In this document: positions 35,107-47,185 of the stretch, one piece after another | How positions within the stretch are numbered: the first letter of the stretch is position 1 | Layout: each line of letters begins with the position of its first letter | Program-made: the position numbers and the translations under genes | The notes under the pieces: model-generated | What the model was told of the DNA's origin: nothing | Seen by the model: the letters and a program-made list of their open reading frames with translations, nothing else | Databases searched by the model: none | Assembly (NCBI RefSeq): GCF_003597395.2 | Contig: NC_133777.1 | Location: 7,412,689 to 7,476,688, forward strand | Origin: Chelonoidis abingdonii | Taxonomy: Eukaryota > Chordata > Testudines > Testudinidae | Direction: 5' to 3' | DNA length: 64,000 bases

Positions 35107-38100
35107 TTGCAATAACTGAGCCTACAAATTCATTCTGATTGCGAGCTCAACCGTAAGGAGTGAGTGAAAGTTCATAACCACCTAAAAATGTTGACGAGAA
35201 AAGGCAGAACAGAGGGATAAAGACTGAATGAATCCAAACTGAAAGACCCACTGATATAACTCAAAGACTGTGGTAAGATCATGCCTGGTAAACAGGAAAA
35301 GGGCAGGACTGGAAATCAAAGTGTCATGGGGTCCAAAATTGGTGCATTGGAAACTAGGCCTAATTGGTGGAGAAGAAAACAAGGGAATGGGATGTTCCAC
35401 CCAACAGTGGGGGCCTTAACATAAAACCTTTTGGGAAGAAACATTAGAAGACACAGATGCCGGCTGACAAAGACAGGAGAACAGGAAGGAGCGAGCGAGC
35501 TTCACCATCATTCATGGCTGCCACTCCCACCATCTCCTGCTGCCCTGGGATCCACCGTTGCTGGATCTTTATCATCCTGAAAGATGTTCTGACCGCAGCA
35601 GACTAAGAGAGTGACCCAGATGACACTGCCATCTTCACTGGCTCTAGCTAAATCCTAAACACCATCTGAGATGTGAGATTTGATTGTTCCTGCCCCTGTC
35701 CTCTTGTGGGTCCTCCTCCTCCCCCATCTTATTTCTTCTGTTTCCTATCCCTCTCCTTTTGCCTTCTGTCTAATAAGAGTCAGGCTTAGTCACCCACGAC
35801 TGGATATTCTTCAGTACTGCTATCAGCCTGTGACCAAAGAGGCAGCTAAAAGCAATGCCCTAAAAAGCCCAATGCTGGTCCCAGTTTGCCAGGTCTCAGT
35901 GTGGCTAAGACGATGACGTGCTGCGCAATTGCAAGCGAAAGTCAACACCAGAGACGGAAGCTGCATTTTCCCTCTTTGCTGTTCTTCTCTCTCCCCCTGT
36001 GTGTGTTTGTCTTGTTGTGTCTTTCAGGAAATAGGATCAGACCAACAACTCCAGCCCAGCTCAGCTCCCTTTCTCCTTTCCCCAAAGGGCAGTTTTTACC
36101 ATCCAAGAGAGACTGTTAAAACCATTCCTTCCAAAGGCTTTCCCCAGCTAACAGGAAAGGGAACAAGGGATGTTGCTCAAATGAAACCTTAATACTCCAA
36201 ATTTCAAAGGCTTTAACTGTTTCCCCTTCTTTCGTATATCTTCAAAAAGATTTTCAGTGATGCGTTTGCCACAGTATTAAGCAGACTGAGGTCTTGTATA
36301 CTGAACCGTGCAAACAAACACTGTTTAATGTTGGACAGTGACCTGGTCATGTTAACACCTTTGCCTCTTTGGGCCCATATAGTCCATCTAAACTGACACA
36401 AATGTTCCCTTCCTGGACTCACAGAACACCCGTTCTTCCCTCCCCCGCTCTTCCCTCCACGAAGGGCAGAGCATGTCCAGCTCATCGGTGGGCTTGACCA
36501 CGTTACCGGTTGGATGCTGCATTCTGATACCTCCCCTGAAGCCATACTGTTCTGCAAGCAACCTCTCTGCTGCCTTCCAGGAATGCAGTGCATGTCATCA
36601 GAGCTTGGGTGGCGTCAGCATTTCCATTACTAACCCGTATTTTCAGGGGTTTATAACTTGACCATAAAAGCTCCCTCCGAGCAGGAACTTGGCACGCACA
36701 GAATCTCAACTTCTCGAAGCTGGTTAGGGACAACATAGCAAACAATATCCAGTAGACAGTAACCACAGCCTGAAGAGGAAGAGCTCTTTTTGCAAGGGTT
36801 GGGGCTGGGGTGAGGAAGAGACCCAGCCACACAAAGCTACATAGCAACTCAAAAGACATGAAGTGCAGCACAGAACTCCAGGACCACCCATAACCCCATA
36901 TCCACCCTTGTCTCTTAGTTCTGAGCTACAGCCCCTCCAATAGAGCTGCGGTGCCAACCCTGAAAGGAACCAGCATTGAGGGCACAAGCAAAATGAGTTT
37001 GCTGGGTCTCATCTTAGCTTTTCAAGTGAAGTTTTGGCCTCATCGCAATAAACCACAAACAATTTGGCACAGTTCCTTCTCAAGAGAGGCCAAAGACAGG
37101 AATGATGCGGGGGCAGTGGGAGGAGGAAGGAGGGAAGGAAAAGAAGAGACTGTAGGACAGGAGCGAGTGCATCAGGGAAACCTCACAGACTGACCTACTG
37201 GAATGTATCTGCTAGACAGGACTGTGTCTTCTGCTTTCAGAAATGCAAATGTTAACTCCATGCTCCCACTCTATTTTATTGTAGAGTAATCCACAAAACA
37301 AACAAAGGAAATTCAGCATTAAAAGGGCCAACCCTTGCCATGACTCACTTGTGCTGTGGATTCCTTTACCGGCTCTTGTAGTGTCCAGATAAGCAGCCCA
37401 TACATTTCAATCAACCTGGTTGCAATCAGGATCCAATGGTTGCTCCAGAGGTTTCATGCTTCGCTTCACTTAATTTCCCTCCCACACACACTGCCATTGA
37501 GTGTGTGCGCGCTGCTGTCGCACAAGTTTTGGGACAACCACATTAAGTGAGTTTTGATTAGGCAATAAATATCAGAAGCACGCAATGGATATAAGACAGC
37601 TCTCTGAATACAGGAATCTTAGCAGCATGCTGCAATTGCAAAATAAAACTACCATGGTTTGAGACTAAGTGGGATGATTAATGCCACGGTTGGAGGCAAA
37701 CGCAGAGTTTCAAAATAAGATGCAGGGCCAATGTACAAGAAATCAGCCCCACTTTGCTTTGCAGCATGCGTGTCTCTTACCATTACTCACAGCGAGTAGA
37801 GTGGGGTAGAGTAATGGAAGGCTGAGCCGGATACTGGAGCATGGGAAAAAGGAGATACCAGTAACAACTGTGTGACTGAGCACAGCACAGGGATCAGGGA
37901 AAAAAGGGAGGGGAAAATGGGCATTTTTGCCAGTGCTTCAGGGCATGACCAAGCACAGCAGGAGAGTCTTGGGGGAAGCATGAAAGTTGCTGTTACACTG
38001 TAGGGCATAGCTAAGTGGGAGAAACAGATCCCAAGGGAAATTGGGCGCGCGGGCGGGTGGAAGCTGGTGTCCCATGATGCTGTAGGGCAGGGGAAGAGTC

Positions 38101-38801
38101 AGAGAGCAGAGCTAGGGGGGAGATCTCGACCTGTATCCAGTCAATATCACCACACAGGACAGAGAAGAAACCTCCAGTACAGCAGGTGTTAGCTGGAGAC
38201 CCAGAGCAGGTGAAGCAGGAGTGAGCCCTGTACAACGGGCCCAGGGACACTCTGATTGCTCATTCACCTCTTCCTCTCACTTTCGGTTTCCTTCAGCTTC
38301 CAAACTCATCATTACACGATTTACAAAGGTTTATCGAAGCGAGAACACCACTGCCTCCCCCACAACGGGGAAGAACGACCTGCCAGCAAGCTCGGGAGCA
38401 TGAGTGCAGACAAAGCACAGACATCTAACTACGGAGCCATCTGGATTATGGCTACAAGGTTTTAGTGCAGACAAGACTGCTGATTAGCCTCCCATTCACC
38501 AAACACAGGACACGACTGGCTCATCCCAGGGCTTCGCTGGCACTCATCAGCACCCCCGCCTGCAAGAAGAGATCCCAACCTCCCAAATTCTTGTCACCCC
38601 CCAGCCTCAGGAAGCGAGTCTCAATCTTATTTAAAAATCAAAGCATCAGCCTCTCTCTATTGGGAGCCCCATTTGGTGCTGGGAACAGAAATCCCATTGG
38701 CTGCTCCTTCTGGCAAGAAGAAAGTTAACTGGGGAAGGGAAGCCAGAGTTTCTTTGGCAGAAGGTTTGAGAGAAAGGCCTGGCACCAGTGAAGTGGGGTT
38801 C

Positions 38802-40346
38802 CCGGCAATTAAAAACCAGTAAGTCTAACGTCAGTACTGGGCAAATTAGTTGAAACAATAGTAAAGAATAAAATTGTCAGACACATAGAAGAACATAAAT
38901 TGTTGGGCAAAAGTCAACATGGTTTCTGTAAAGGGAAATCATGCCTTACTAATCTCTTAGAGTTCTCTGAAGGGCTCAACAAACATGTGGACAAGGGTCT
39001 CCAGTGGACATAGTGTATTTAGATTTCCAGAAAGCCTTTGACAAGGTCCCTCAGCAAAGGCTCTTACATAAATTAAGTTGTCATGGGATAAGAGGGAAGA
39101 TCTTTTCATGGATTGAGAACTGGTTAAAAGACGGGGAACAAAGGGTAGGAATTAATCGTAAATTCTCAGAATGGAGAGGGGTAACTAGTGGTGTTATAAA
39201 TGGTAAATTTTCAGAATGGAGAGGGGTAACTAAGTGGTGTTCCCCAAAGGATCAAGTCCTAGGACCAATCCTATTCAATTATTCATAAATGATCTGGAGA
39301 AAGGGTAACAGTGAGTGTGGCAAAGTTTGCAGATGATACTAAAGTGCTCAAGATAGTTAAGACCAAAGCAGACTGTGAAGAACTTCAAAAAGATCTCACA
39401 AAACTAAGTGATTGGGCAACAAAATGGCAAATGAAATTTAATGTGATAAATGTAAAGTAATGCACATTGGAAAAATAACCCCAACTATACATACAATATG
39501 ATGGGGGCTAATTTAGCTACAACTAATCAGGAAAGAGATCTTGGAGTCATCGTGGATAGTTCTCTGAAGACTGGTCCACGCAGTAGTGCAGCAGCAGTGG
39601 TCAAAAAGCAAACAGGATGTTAGGAATCATTCAAAAGGATAGAGAATAACGACAGAGAATATCTTATTGCCCTTATATAAATCCATGGTACGCCCACATC
39701 TTGAATACTGCGTACAGATGTGGTCTCCTCATCTCAAAAAAGATATACTGGCATTAGAAAAGGTTCAGAGAAGGGAACTAAAATGATTAGGGGTTTGAAC
39801 AGGTCCCATATATGAGGAGAGATTAAAGAGGCTAGGACTTTTTCAGCTTGGAAAAGAGGAGACTAAGGGAGGATATGATAGAGGTATCATAAAATCATGA
39901 GTGATGTGGAGAAAGTGAATAAGGAAAAGTTATTTACTTGTTCCCATAATATAAGAACTAGGGGCCACCAAATGAAATTAATGGGCAGCAGGTTTAAACA
40001 AATAAAAGGAATTCTTCACACAGTGCACAGTCAACTGTGGAACTCTTTGCCTGAGGAGGTTGTGAAGGCTAGGACTATAACAGGGTTTAAAGAGAACTAG
40101 ATAAATTTCATGGAGGTTAAGTCCATTAATGGCTATTAGCCAGGATGGGTAAGGAATGCTGTCCCTAGCCTCTGTTTGTCAGACAGTGGAGATGGATGGC
40201 AGGAGAGAGATCACTTGATCATTACCTGTTAGGTTCACTCCCTCTGGAGCATCTGGCATTGGCCACTGTCGGTAGACAGGATACTGGGCTGGATGGACCT
40301 TTGATCTGACCCAGTATGGCTGTTCTTACGGTCTCATGATAAAAAA
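38802..40346 (+). mobile_element. Decayed CR1 LINE copy with reverse transcriptase remnant
   Basis: A 5'-truncated CR1 copy of about 1.5 kb. It starts in the RT fingers region (CCAGTAAGTCTAACGTCAGT). It continues as an open stretch at 39004-39288 encoding DIVYLDFQKAFDKVPQQRLL, in which LDFQKAFD is RT motif A with its catalytic Asp. The FADDT motif C follows at 39326-39340 in another frame. The 3' end has CCACTGTCGGTAGACAGGAT and GGACCTTTGATCTGACCCAG, a CR1-subfamily tail. Frameshifts, internal stops and a 45-bp duplication show the copy is dead. Non-LTR retrotransposon RT primes reverse transcription at the genomic target. Confidence 0.9.
39158..39241 (+). repeat. 45-bp tandem duplication inside the CR1 copy
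   Basis: GTAAATTCTCAGAATGGAGA (from 39158) recurs as GTAAATTTTCAGAATGGAGA (from 39203), both followed by GGGGTAACTA. The period is 45 bp (15 codons). The second copy has one extra A. Confidence 0.9.
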
Positions 40347-40500
40347 ACTAGGGGGGGTGGGGGGAATCATTTTACACATAAGCCATCCCTAGAATTGTGC
40401 TCTCTTCCCCTCTGGGACTCTGCCAGAGGACAGGATATGGCAGCACTGCTGACTATTGCCCTCCCACTGCTGCTTCTCCCACCTGTTCATTCTTGGCATC

Positions 40501-40573
40501 CCCATATGACCAGGGAGTGGATTTGAGGCACATCAGCTCATCTCCCATATGACCAGGGAGTGGATTTGAGGCA
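40501..40573 (+). repeat. 30-bp direct repeat, 43-bp period
   Basis: CCCATATGACCAGGGAGTGG followed by ATTTGAGGCA occurs identically at 40501-40530 and 40544-40573, separated by 13 bases. Confidence 0.95.
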
Positions 40574-42017
40574 GGCTCCTCAGCATCCCAGCTCCACGGC
40601 TGGAGGGGTCCCCCTAGAAACAAGCTGCCAGCATAGCTCCCGGCTGACTGCAGCCTTCAGAGCTTTCTGGTGTGGGAGGGGCAGGGAGGACTCAGGGTTG
40701 AGAGAAAGGTAAGAGTCCATAGCACAAGGTAAACAAGAGATCCCGAGCCCAGTTTGAGATCCAGTTATTCCTTGTGGTGTGCAGAGTCCACGCCCCCAGC
40801 TATGGAAACAACCAAGAGGCTTGCAAGATGCCAAGGTACAAGGTCTTTGTCCTACCCAGATATAACGCAGCAGGTGTAGAGAGCAAACCGTGAGAGGGGA
40901 GGAAAGGAAGAGAAGAGAGGAGACAATCTGGATTCTTGAGTTTGCTAAAAGAGCTGGTTGAGGGGCCTGTCCCAGGGAGCTTATGTTCTAAGGAGACAGT
41001 GCACAGAGGGGCTGGGGAAGTCAGAGCCATGGGATCGGATGGAGACTCTAGCATGGGTTCCACAGTCTCGTGACTTTGGTTTGCACTGGGTGTCAGGGAG
41101 GGGATACTTCTGGCAATGAGGAGGGGCAGAGCAGTGATTAGTGGTGGAGCACTGGATGAAGAATGTTCAGAGTACCACCTCTGCACAGGTAAAGGGAAGC
41201 AGCCCAGGAGAGGAGACAGCAACAGGGACAAGGACAGATCTCCAGGTGCAGCACTGTACTGCCATGGTTTTTCCATGCCCGAGTTGCACCATGAGATGAC
41301 AGCTGACCCTCGGCTCTCAGTTGCCTTGCTCAGCAGCTCAGTACCACAGGCTCAGCCTCCCTATTCAAGCAGAATAAACCTGAGCTTCCCTTTCTGTCTC
41401 ACCCTACTAGGGGAGCAGGAGCATTCATCCCAGGTCTGAAGATGGGGAAACATACAAGGAAATTTCTCTATTTAGCAGCCCAACCTTTGGTGTTGCTAAG
41501 CAACTGAGCACCAGCGGCGGGCATAGGAGAGAAGAGTTATTTCATTTTAGTTTTCCTCTTAAGGCCAGTTGCTCTGTTGGGAGCCTGGCAGTGAGCGATC
41601 CAATTACAGGAGAAAGTGGCCAACCAAACCCTTTCCACTTTCCTTCCCACAAAGGACGAGCAGAGAGAGCTACCCAACTGGGATGACAAGAACAACACAG
41701 GAGACTAAAACATGAGAAGATGTGAGGGTTTGTGGGGGGCGGAAGGGGCGGGAGAAATGTGCCAGGCAACTGCTCCCTGGAGACGAGACGGTGCCCAGCT
41801 GTGGGACTGCTAGAGGAAAGCACTGTTCAAAAATCATTAGACCCAACATTCGGGGTGAGGTGGAGTAGAGTGGAGAGGAGAGAGTGTTTAAAAAAAAAAC
41901 AACATAATTAATACAAACACCACAAAATCTAACAATAAATCCACCCCCCTGGTCCAATCCCCTGCAACACAGTGACTAGAAACTGCTCCCAACAGTTCAG
42001 TATTCAGTGGCCTAACA

Positions 42018-42323
42018 CAGGGGTAGGCAACCTATGGCACGGGTGCTGAAGGCGGCACATGAGCCGATTTTCAGTGGCACTCACGCTGCCTGGGTCCTGG
42101 CCACCGGTCCAGGGGACTCTGCATTTTAATTTTAAATGAAGCTTCCTAAACATTTTTAAAACCTTATTTATTTTACATACAACAATAGTTTAGTTATCTA
42201 TTATAGACTTATAGAAAGAGATCTTCTAAAAACGCTAAAATGCATTACTGGCATGCGAAACCTTAAATGAGAGTGAATAACTGAAGATTGGGCACAGCAC
42301 TTCTGAAAGGTTGCCGACTCCTG
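42018..42323 (+). mobile_element. hAT-like MITE with terminal repeats
   Basis: The left end CAGGGGTAGGCAACCTATGG and the reversed right end CAGGAGTCGGCAACCTTTC are inverted repeats. Both flanks contain CCTAAC (6 of 8 positions of the putative 8-bp duplication agree). The 306-bp body has no transposase. Confidence 0.75.
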
Positions 42324-43324
42324 ACCTAACGTGAACATTTAGCGGGTCTCACACCATCTCTTAGCAGGCAAGCCTCCATGTGATTGCCACAAATTGTATT
42401 AATCACAACTTTGTGGACAACCTGTGAAAAAGCATGAAGGATTGAGACATCACACAGAAGCAACAGAGGGAACTAAACAGAACGGGAGTGGGAGGGACAG
42501 AGAAGAGTGAAACAAACTCTACCACAGGCTGTCAAATGCACAAAGCCGACCTGATTTCTCTAAACCCTTTCAGTCACAGGGACCTTCCTTGGGTTGCCAC
42601 CTGTTACAGCAGAAGGTATAACATTGTCAGATAGAAGTCTGATTTAAGGGATGGGTCCCTTCAAACATTTCCTGGAAGGGTCAGTCCCTGTAGCTGGGTT
42701 CTAGGGTATGAGAAACAAACAGGCTACCAAGAAAGTGAAACTGACCAATTTAGTTCTACTGTCAGATCTCACCAAACAGAGAACAAGCGGCGCAAACGGT
42801 GACAAGGCTGATAGGGCACGTTCCATTATCTCTGCGTTAGACCCACAGGTCAGGAGAACATTGCTATCTGCAAGGGCTCCCTTTAACGCTGCAGCACGGG
42901 GCTCCATGGAAAGCCACCGCATGGTTCACAAGCGCCATCTGACTGAAGGTGTGTTCCACTGGATAGGGTTATTGCATTTTGTGCCATGAAGGTTTTCAAA
43001 CTAACATTTTCCAAGAGAGCCACACAGTCTGTGAGGGGAACACAGAGATTTGAGTGACGCTGGTTTTCTGATGGGAGGTGCCTTCTTCTCTGACCCCCTG
43101 CATAGAAATAGGAGAGAAAAGCCATCCAGCAATTAAGAAGCAAGAGATGAAATGAGGAGAGCCACAGGGCATATTAAATGGACGCTGAAGTGCTCTGAAG
43201 ATGAAAAGCAGTAAGTGCTTGGCCCCCAGCCAGCCTCCAACTCCAGATTACAACCAGCTCAGTATTAACCTGCCCGAACGGGACATTGCCACTTGCTCAA
43301 ATAGTTAGGAAGTGTTGGAGGACG

Positions 43325-43560
43325 CTCGAAAGAGGTGGACACTCGTATACTAGCAGCTGTTGCCATGTTTCGGGCCCTTCAATGGCATCTGTGGTGACAT
43401 CATGACATCAAGTTTGCTACAAAGCTGCAGAGCTACAAAACCATGGTTAAATCACATCTCTCCGTTGTTCAGCAGTGAAACACGGGCACTGAAGAAGGCT
43501 GAGGAGTGACAGATTGATGTTTTTGATTCTCGTCATTTTCGTCAAGTATAACAGAGGAAT
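43325..43560 (+). pseudogene. Decayed non-LTR reverse transcriptase C-terminal fragment
   Basis: One broken frame reads EVDTRILAAVAMFRALQWHL, then after a stop HDIKFATKLQSYKTMV. After a frame change SSETRALKKAEE and QIDVFDSRHFRQV follow. This order (E-RI-A-A--L, HDI---TK----Y--MV, SETW-LKKAEE-RIDVFDSRH-R) is the usual end of many LINE ORFs just past the RT. The family (RTE- or L2-like) is uncertain. Stops and frameshifts make it non-functional. Confidence 0.6.
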
Positions 43561-45335
43561 AGAAGATATATTAAGTAATCAGGACAAGAACTGTGATGCT
43601 GGGTTTGGTTATGAATATCTTCAACTGCCTCCATTAGCCCTAATTTGGTTTTGGTGACTTGCGCATATTTTTAGGATGGAAGACAAACAGATTCCAAAGC
43701 AAGGCCTGCTGCTACACAGCTGACCATCATGTGATCGCTAAAAGCTTCAATCGTACGGTAAGATCGCCAGTGATGGACATCAACTGAATATTCAGCCACA
43801 CCTCCTAAGAACATTGATCAAGATGTCCCTTTGGGATCTGCCATGGTGCTGTTAATGATGACTACTCCAAGATCCTGCAGTTATTAATGACATGCTGATG
43901 AGGGGGACTAGCCAGCTGGGTCAAAGATGAGGATGCTGTGGTATAAGCACAGACCATAGTAACATGTCTTCTCCTTAATGCTGATCCTCCGCTAACCTAC
44001 CCCTTTCCAGGCTCCTCTCCCTGCCCTCCCCCAAAACTTCATCTCTACCAGCTTTTTTACTGGTCTTGTAAATGTATTTGTTACCATAACGATACAATCC
44101 ACTGAAGAGACAGACTAGGGACATCACTTCCCAAGCACCCTGAGCCAGATCCATTTTCAAAACACTTTGCAAATGCTACAGCGTGTTTAAAAATTCTCCC
44201 CTTTCACAAGCATCCTTGCTGCAGTACATCAATAGGTAAGACATACATCAATGGGAAACACCACAAAAATCAACCATCTGACTAAGATATTCAAAAGTAA
44301 CTAGAGACACTGGGTGTCTCAGTTCTGGGGTACCAGTGGAGACACCTTAAACAGACCCGATTTTCCAAAGGCAGGTGTCTGAGTTTCAGAATATGTTGGA
44401 CAGGAGCCCAGAAGGGGGTACTTCCACCTTCAGGACTTAAATGTTCCATCACTGATCATATCCCTGTTGAAGTCATGCATGATTCTCATGCAGTAAGTCA
44501 GTCCCTTACAGGCAGTCACGCTGCTCTATTACAAGTGCCAGAGGCCTGTGGGGCTCTGGGGACAGGAGAGGAGGAAAACTAGCCAAGTGGGAAAGAGCAA
44601 AAGTCAGTGGCAGATAAATGTCTGCTGTTAAGGGGGCATTACAAGCAGCCCATGGTATCATCAAATCCAACCATTAGCAAGCAGTTGCCAACGTATTTTC
44701 AGGCTCAGCGTAATCTTCCAGCTTCTTCCCCAGAGTGTGTGTTTATGCCCATCTGGTCCAGATGTGCAGCTCATAATCTGCCAGCACAGCCCCTGCGCTC
44801 AGTGTTGAACTTGGCAAGCTGGGTTGTTTTAGCTTCCAATGCCAATGAGCACAATAGTGATAAAGGTGGGCTTTGCTTGCCACCCAGCCCCATGAGGCTG
44901 CCACCCAGCCTCTCGCAAAGCATTGCGCTGGACAGCGGCAGGGCTTGGCTGCCAGCTGGATTCAGGAGGCACCAATGCAATTACAGCCTCTCTAATATTT
45001 GAGATTTATCACCCTCATAATACCCATCATTAAAACCATGCACACCGTAGAGCTGCCCTGCCAACCAAGCAAGTGCCAAATGGTCCGGCACTTTGACACT
45101 GATGTTGGGAGATGGCCCAGGTACGGGCTGCACACACACACTCCTAGCCCACAAGGAAGAAACATATAGCTGGGTTAGTTTACGAGGCCTATTTAGTGCC
45201 ATATTATAGCTTGGATGCAGAGATGGGATCTGTCACTATTACAGACTTATCTTTGTTCTGACATCGCATGACCGACCCCTCTTGCAAATCGTCCTGTGGG
45301 CACTGGGCTGTGCAATGAGTGACGTGCAGCCATCA

Positions 45336-45420
45336 CAGTTTCATAGCGTTTATGGCCAGCAGGGACCATTAGAACATCTGCTCTGACCTCCTGTATCTCT
45401 CAGGCCATTACATTTCACTT
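45336..45420 (-). mobile_element. CR1-type LINE 3' end
   Basis: On the minus strand: ATACAGGAGGTCAGAGCAGA, then TGTTCTAATGGTCCCTGCTG, with TATGAAAC at the end. A diverged CR1 tail. Confidence 0.6.
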
Positions 45421-46181
45421 TGTTACCCTTGCCCTGAGTCCAGTGACTTTAGACTGAAGCTGGGTTAGTTTAATCCTCAGGAGACTCAACTGTTGGAACT
45501 GGTGGCAGTAGTACCTTCAACAATCAGATGCCCATGAGACATGAAGCACCAGGAATGCATTGGGAACTCGTCTCTCTAAAGCATGGGCCTCAAAGAATGG
45601 AAAAATCACCAGCCCATCCAGCAAAGAGGAACAGAAGAGGACATGGGCTGGGCCAGCACATGTCCAGCAGAGGGCAGCAGTGCATCTTCACTCTCAGCCA
45701 ATGGCCACATCACGGGATGGTATCACCCCATGGCAGAAGTGGGGGAACAAATGACACAGAGGGAGAGCTTTGAAAGACTTTCCCACCGTGCTCTGTGTGT
45801 CAGTAACAACGAGAGCTTTCCTTCATCACCCCCATCCATTTGCCTGCACCCTGGCAGGAGCACATGGTTTTCACAGCTTTCCACCCCTTGGCATCTCTGT
45901 TGAACTCCAATGGAAGGGGAACAAACATGACAGTCGTTTGTGTTTTGTGAGCACCCAACAACGAGGAACTGGGTGGAGACCCATCACAGAAATAGCTGTG
46001 GGAGGACAAAAGACACTCCCCGATTGAGCAGGATTTGGACAAAGCAAGAGGCTCCATATCCCATCACAAGTCGCTTGAGCCATCCAGCCCTCTCGTTCTC
46101 CAGTGCCAACCCTGTGCTGCAAATCTAAACAGAGAGCCCCATATGACCTCCGGGAAGACAGACCCCAGGGCCTCGACTCAC

Positions 46182-46333
46182 CCGCTGATGATCTCCTTGT
46201 TCTCAGCTCGGATGAAGTGCTCTTTCTCGGGGGTCAGGATGCACAAGGAGAACTTCTGCCCCGTCCGGCTCTCCCCATCCACAACATCCGTGCACTGGTT
46301 CATGTTGATGGTGCCCTGGGGGAGGGTCGTGGG
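46182..46333 (-). CDS. MPRIP: MPRIP exon: second half of N-terminal PH domain
   Basis: This 152-bp exon encodes about 50 residues running from PTTLPQGTINMNQ through CTDVVDGESRTGQ and ILTPEKEHFIRAENKE to IISG. I recognise it as the middle and late beta strands of the first PH domain of myosin phosphatase Rho-interacting protein. It starts in phase 0 after a pyrimidine-rich acceptor (ctttctgttccag). It ends with the first two bases of a Gly codon before a GTGAGT donor, and the next exon supplies the missing base. MPRIP is an F-actin-associated scaffold that targets myosin phosphatase (MYPT1) and RhoA to stress fibres. PH1 lies in the N-terminal, actin-associating part. The exons for the N-terminus and the first PH strands were not found between here and 64000, so the gene continues beyond the window. 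Confidence 0.95.
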
Positions 46334-46992
46334 CTGGAACAGAAAGAGGCAGGTTTTAAAAGGAGAAGCAGAGGAGCCGAACACTGCATGATGGACATCC
46401 CACTCCCACCCAGCAGCACAGAACCAGGTACTCGCCCCACATCTATTCATTCACAAGCTCAGAAGTCCAGCTGACTGTGCCATGTGTAACTCTTCTCCAG
46501 GCTTTCCCATCCCACCGCCCTTCGCCCAAGACAAAGCTTCACTTATGCCATCCCTTGGTCTCTGACTGTTTGCAGAGCTGGCCACACAAAATCCCAGCTG
46601 TCGCTCTGGACAGGCAGCCCTTCCCCTCTGTGACCCACAGGAAGTGCTACCTTCAGCAAGGCAGATTTTGCAACCACACAGGGCTGGGGGTGGGTGAACC
46701 TGCTAGAAGAACCAACTCTTTCCTTCACCTGGTGTTTACATCAATGCTCACCGCCCCGAAGATCTAAGAAGCATTCAAACCGAGTTCCATTGGTTGCCTC
46801 AAATACTGCTCCATTTATTGCTCATCCCACCCTCCCCGTATCTGACCTGCCACAGGTCCTCCCTCCCCCAATAACTCCACATACCCCCAGGCTCCCACAC
46901 CTTGCCCCCACTACCTCATCCAGCCTTCCAAACACCTCTCCCATTCTGGCTGCCTCCAATCTTCCTCCACCATTTGCTTTGGTGGAGACACA

Positions 46993-47185
46993 GGGGGAGC
47001 GATAGCTCAGTGGTTTGAGCACTGGCCTGCTAAACCCAGGGTTGTGAGTTCAATCCTTGAGAGGGCCACTTAGGGATCTGGGGCAAAAAATCAGTACTTG
47101 GTCCTGCTAGTGAAGACAGGGGGCTGGACTTGATGACCTTTCAGGGTCCCTTCCAGTTCTATGAGATAGATATCTCTCTCTCTCT
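46993..47185 (+). mobile_element. tRNA-derived SINE with CR1-like tail (tortoise Pol III/SINE type)
   Basis: Starts GGGGGAGCGATAGCTCAGTG, then GTTTGAGC (A box, near 47003). GGTTGTGAGTTCAATCC (B box, near 47040) follows, then GGGCCACTTAGGGATCTGGG. The CR1-like tail is GGGCTGGACTTGATGACCTT and AGGGTCCCTTCCAGTTCTAT, and a (TC)n run ends it. The 5' head is intact, so the copy is near full length. It is the clearest lineage marker in the window. Confidence 0.9.

Larger units (their letters stand above)
33889..46181 (-). other. MPRIP: MPRIP intron within the PH1 coding region
   Basis: A 12.3-kb intron splitting the Gly codon in front of the PH1 C-terminal helix. It holds a CR1 tail near 35.0 kb, a decayed CR1 LINE at 38.8-40.3 kb, a hAT-like MITE at 42.0 kb, a non-LTR reverse transcriptase remnant at 43.3 kb and a CR1 tail at 45.3 kb. 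The remaining stretches (33.9-35.0, 35.1-38.8, 40.6-42.0 and 43.6-45.3 kb) show no gene or repeat I can name. Confidence 0.8.

Noticed and set aside
38221..38465. Short overlapping open frames at 38221-38403 and 38256-38465, considered as a possible separate gene on the plus strand.
   Set aside because: Only about 60-70 codons each, no splice or domain support, ordinary intron composition.
46993..47060. tRNA-like sequence with A and B boxes.
   Set aside because: It is the head of a SINE, continues into a CR1-like tail and lacks a foldable full cloverleaf, so it is not a tRNA gene.
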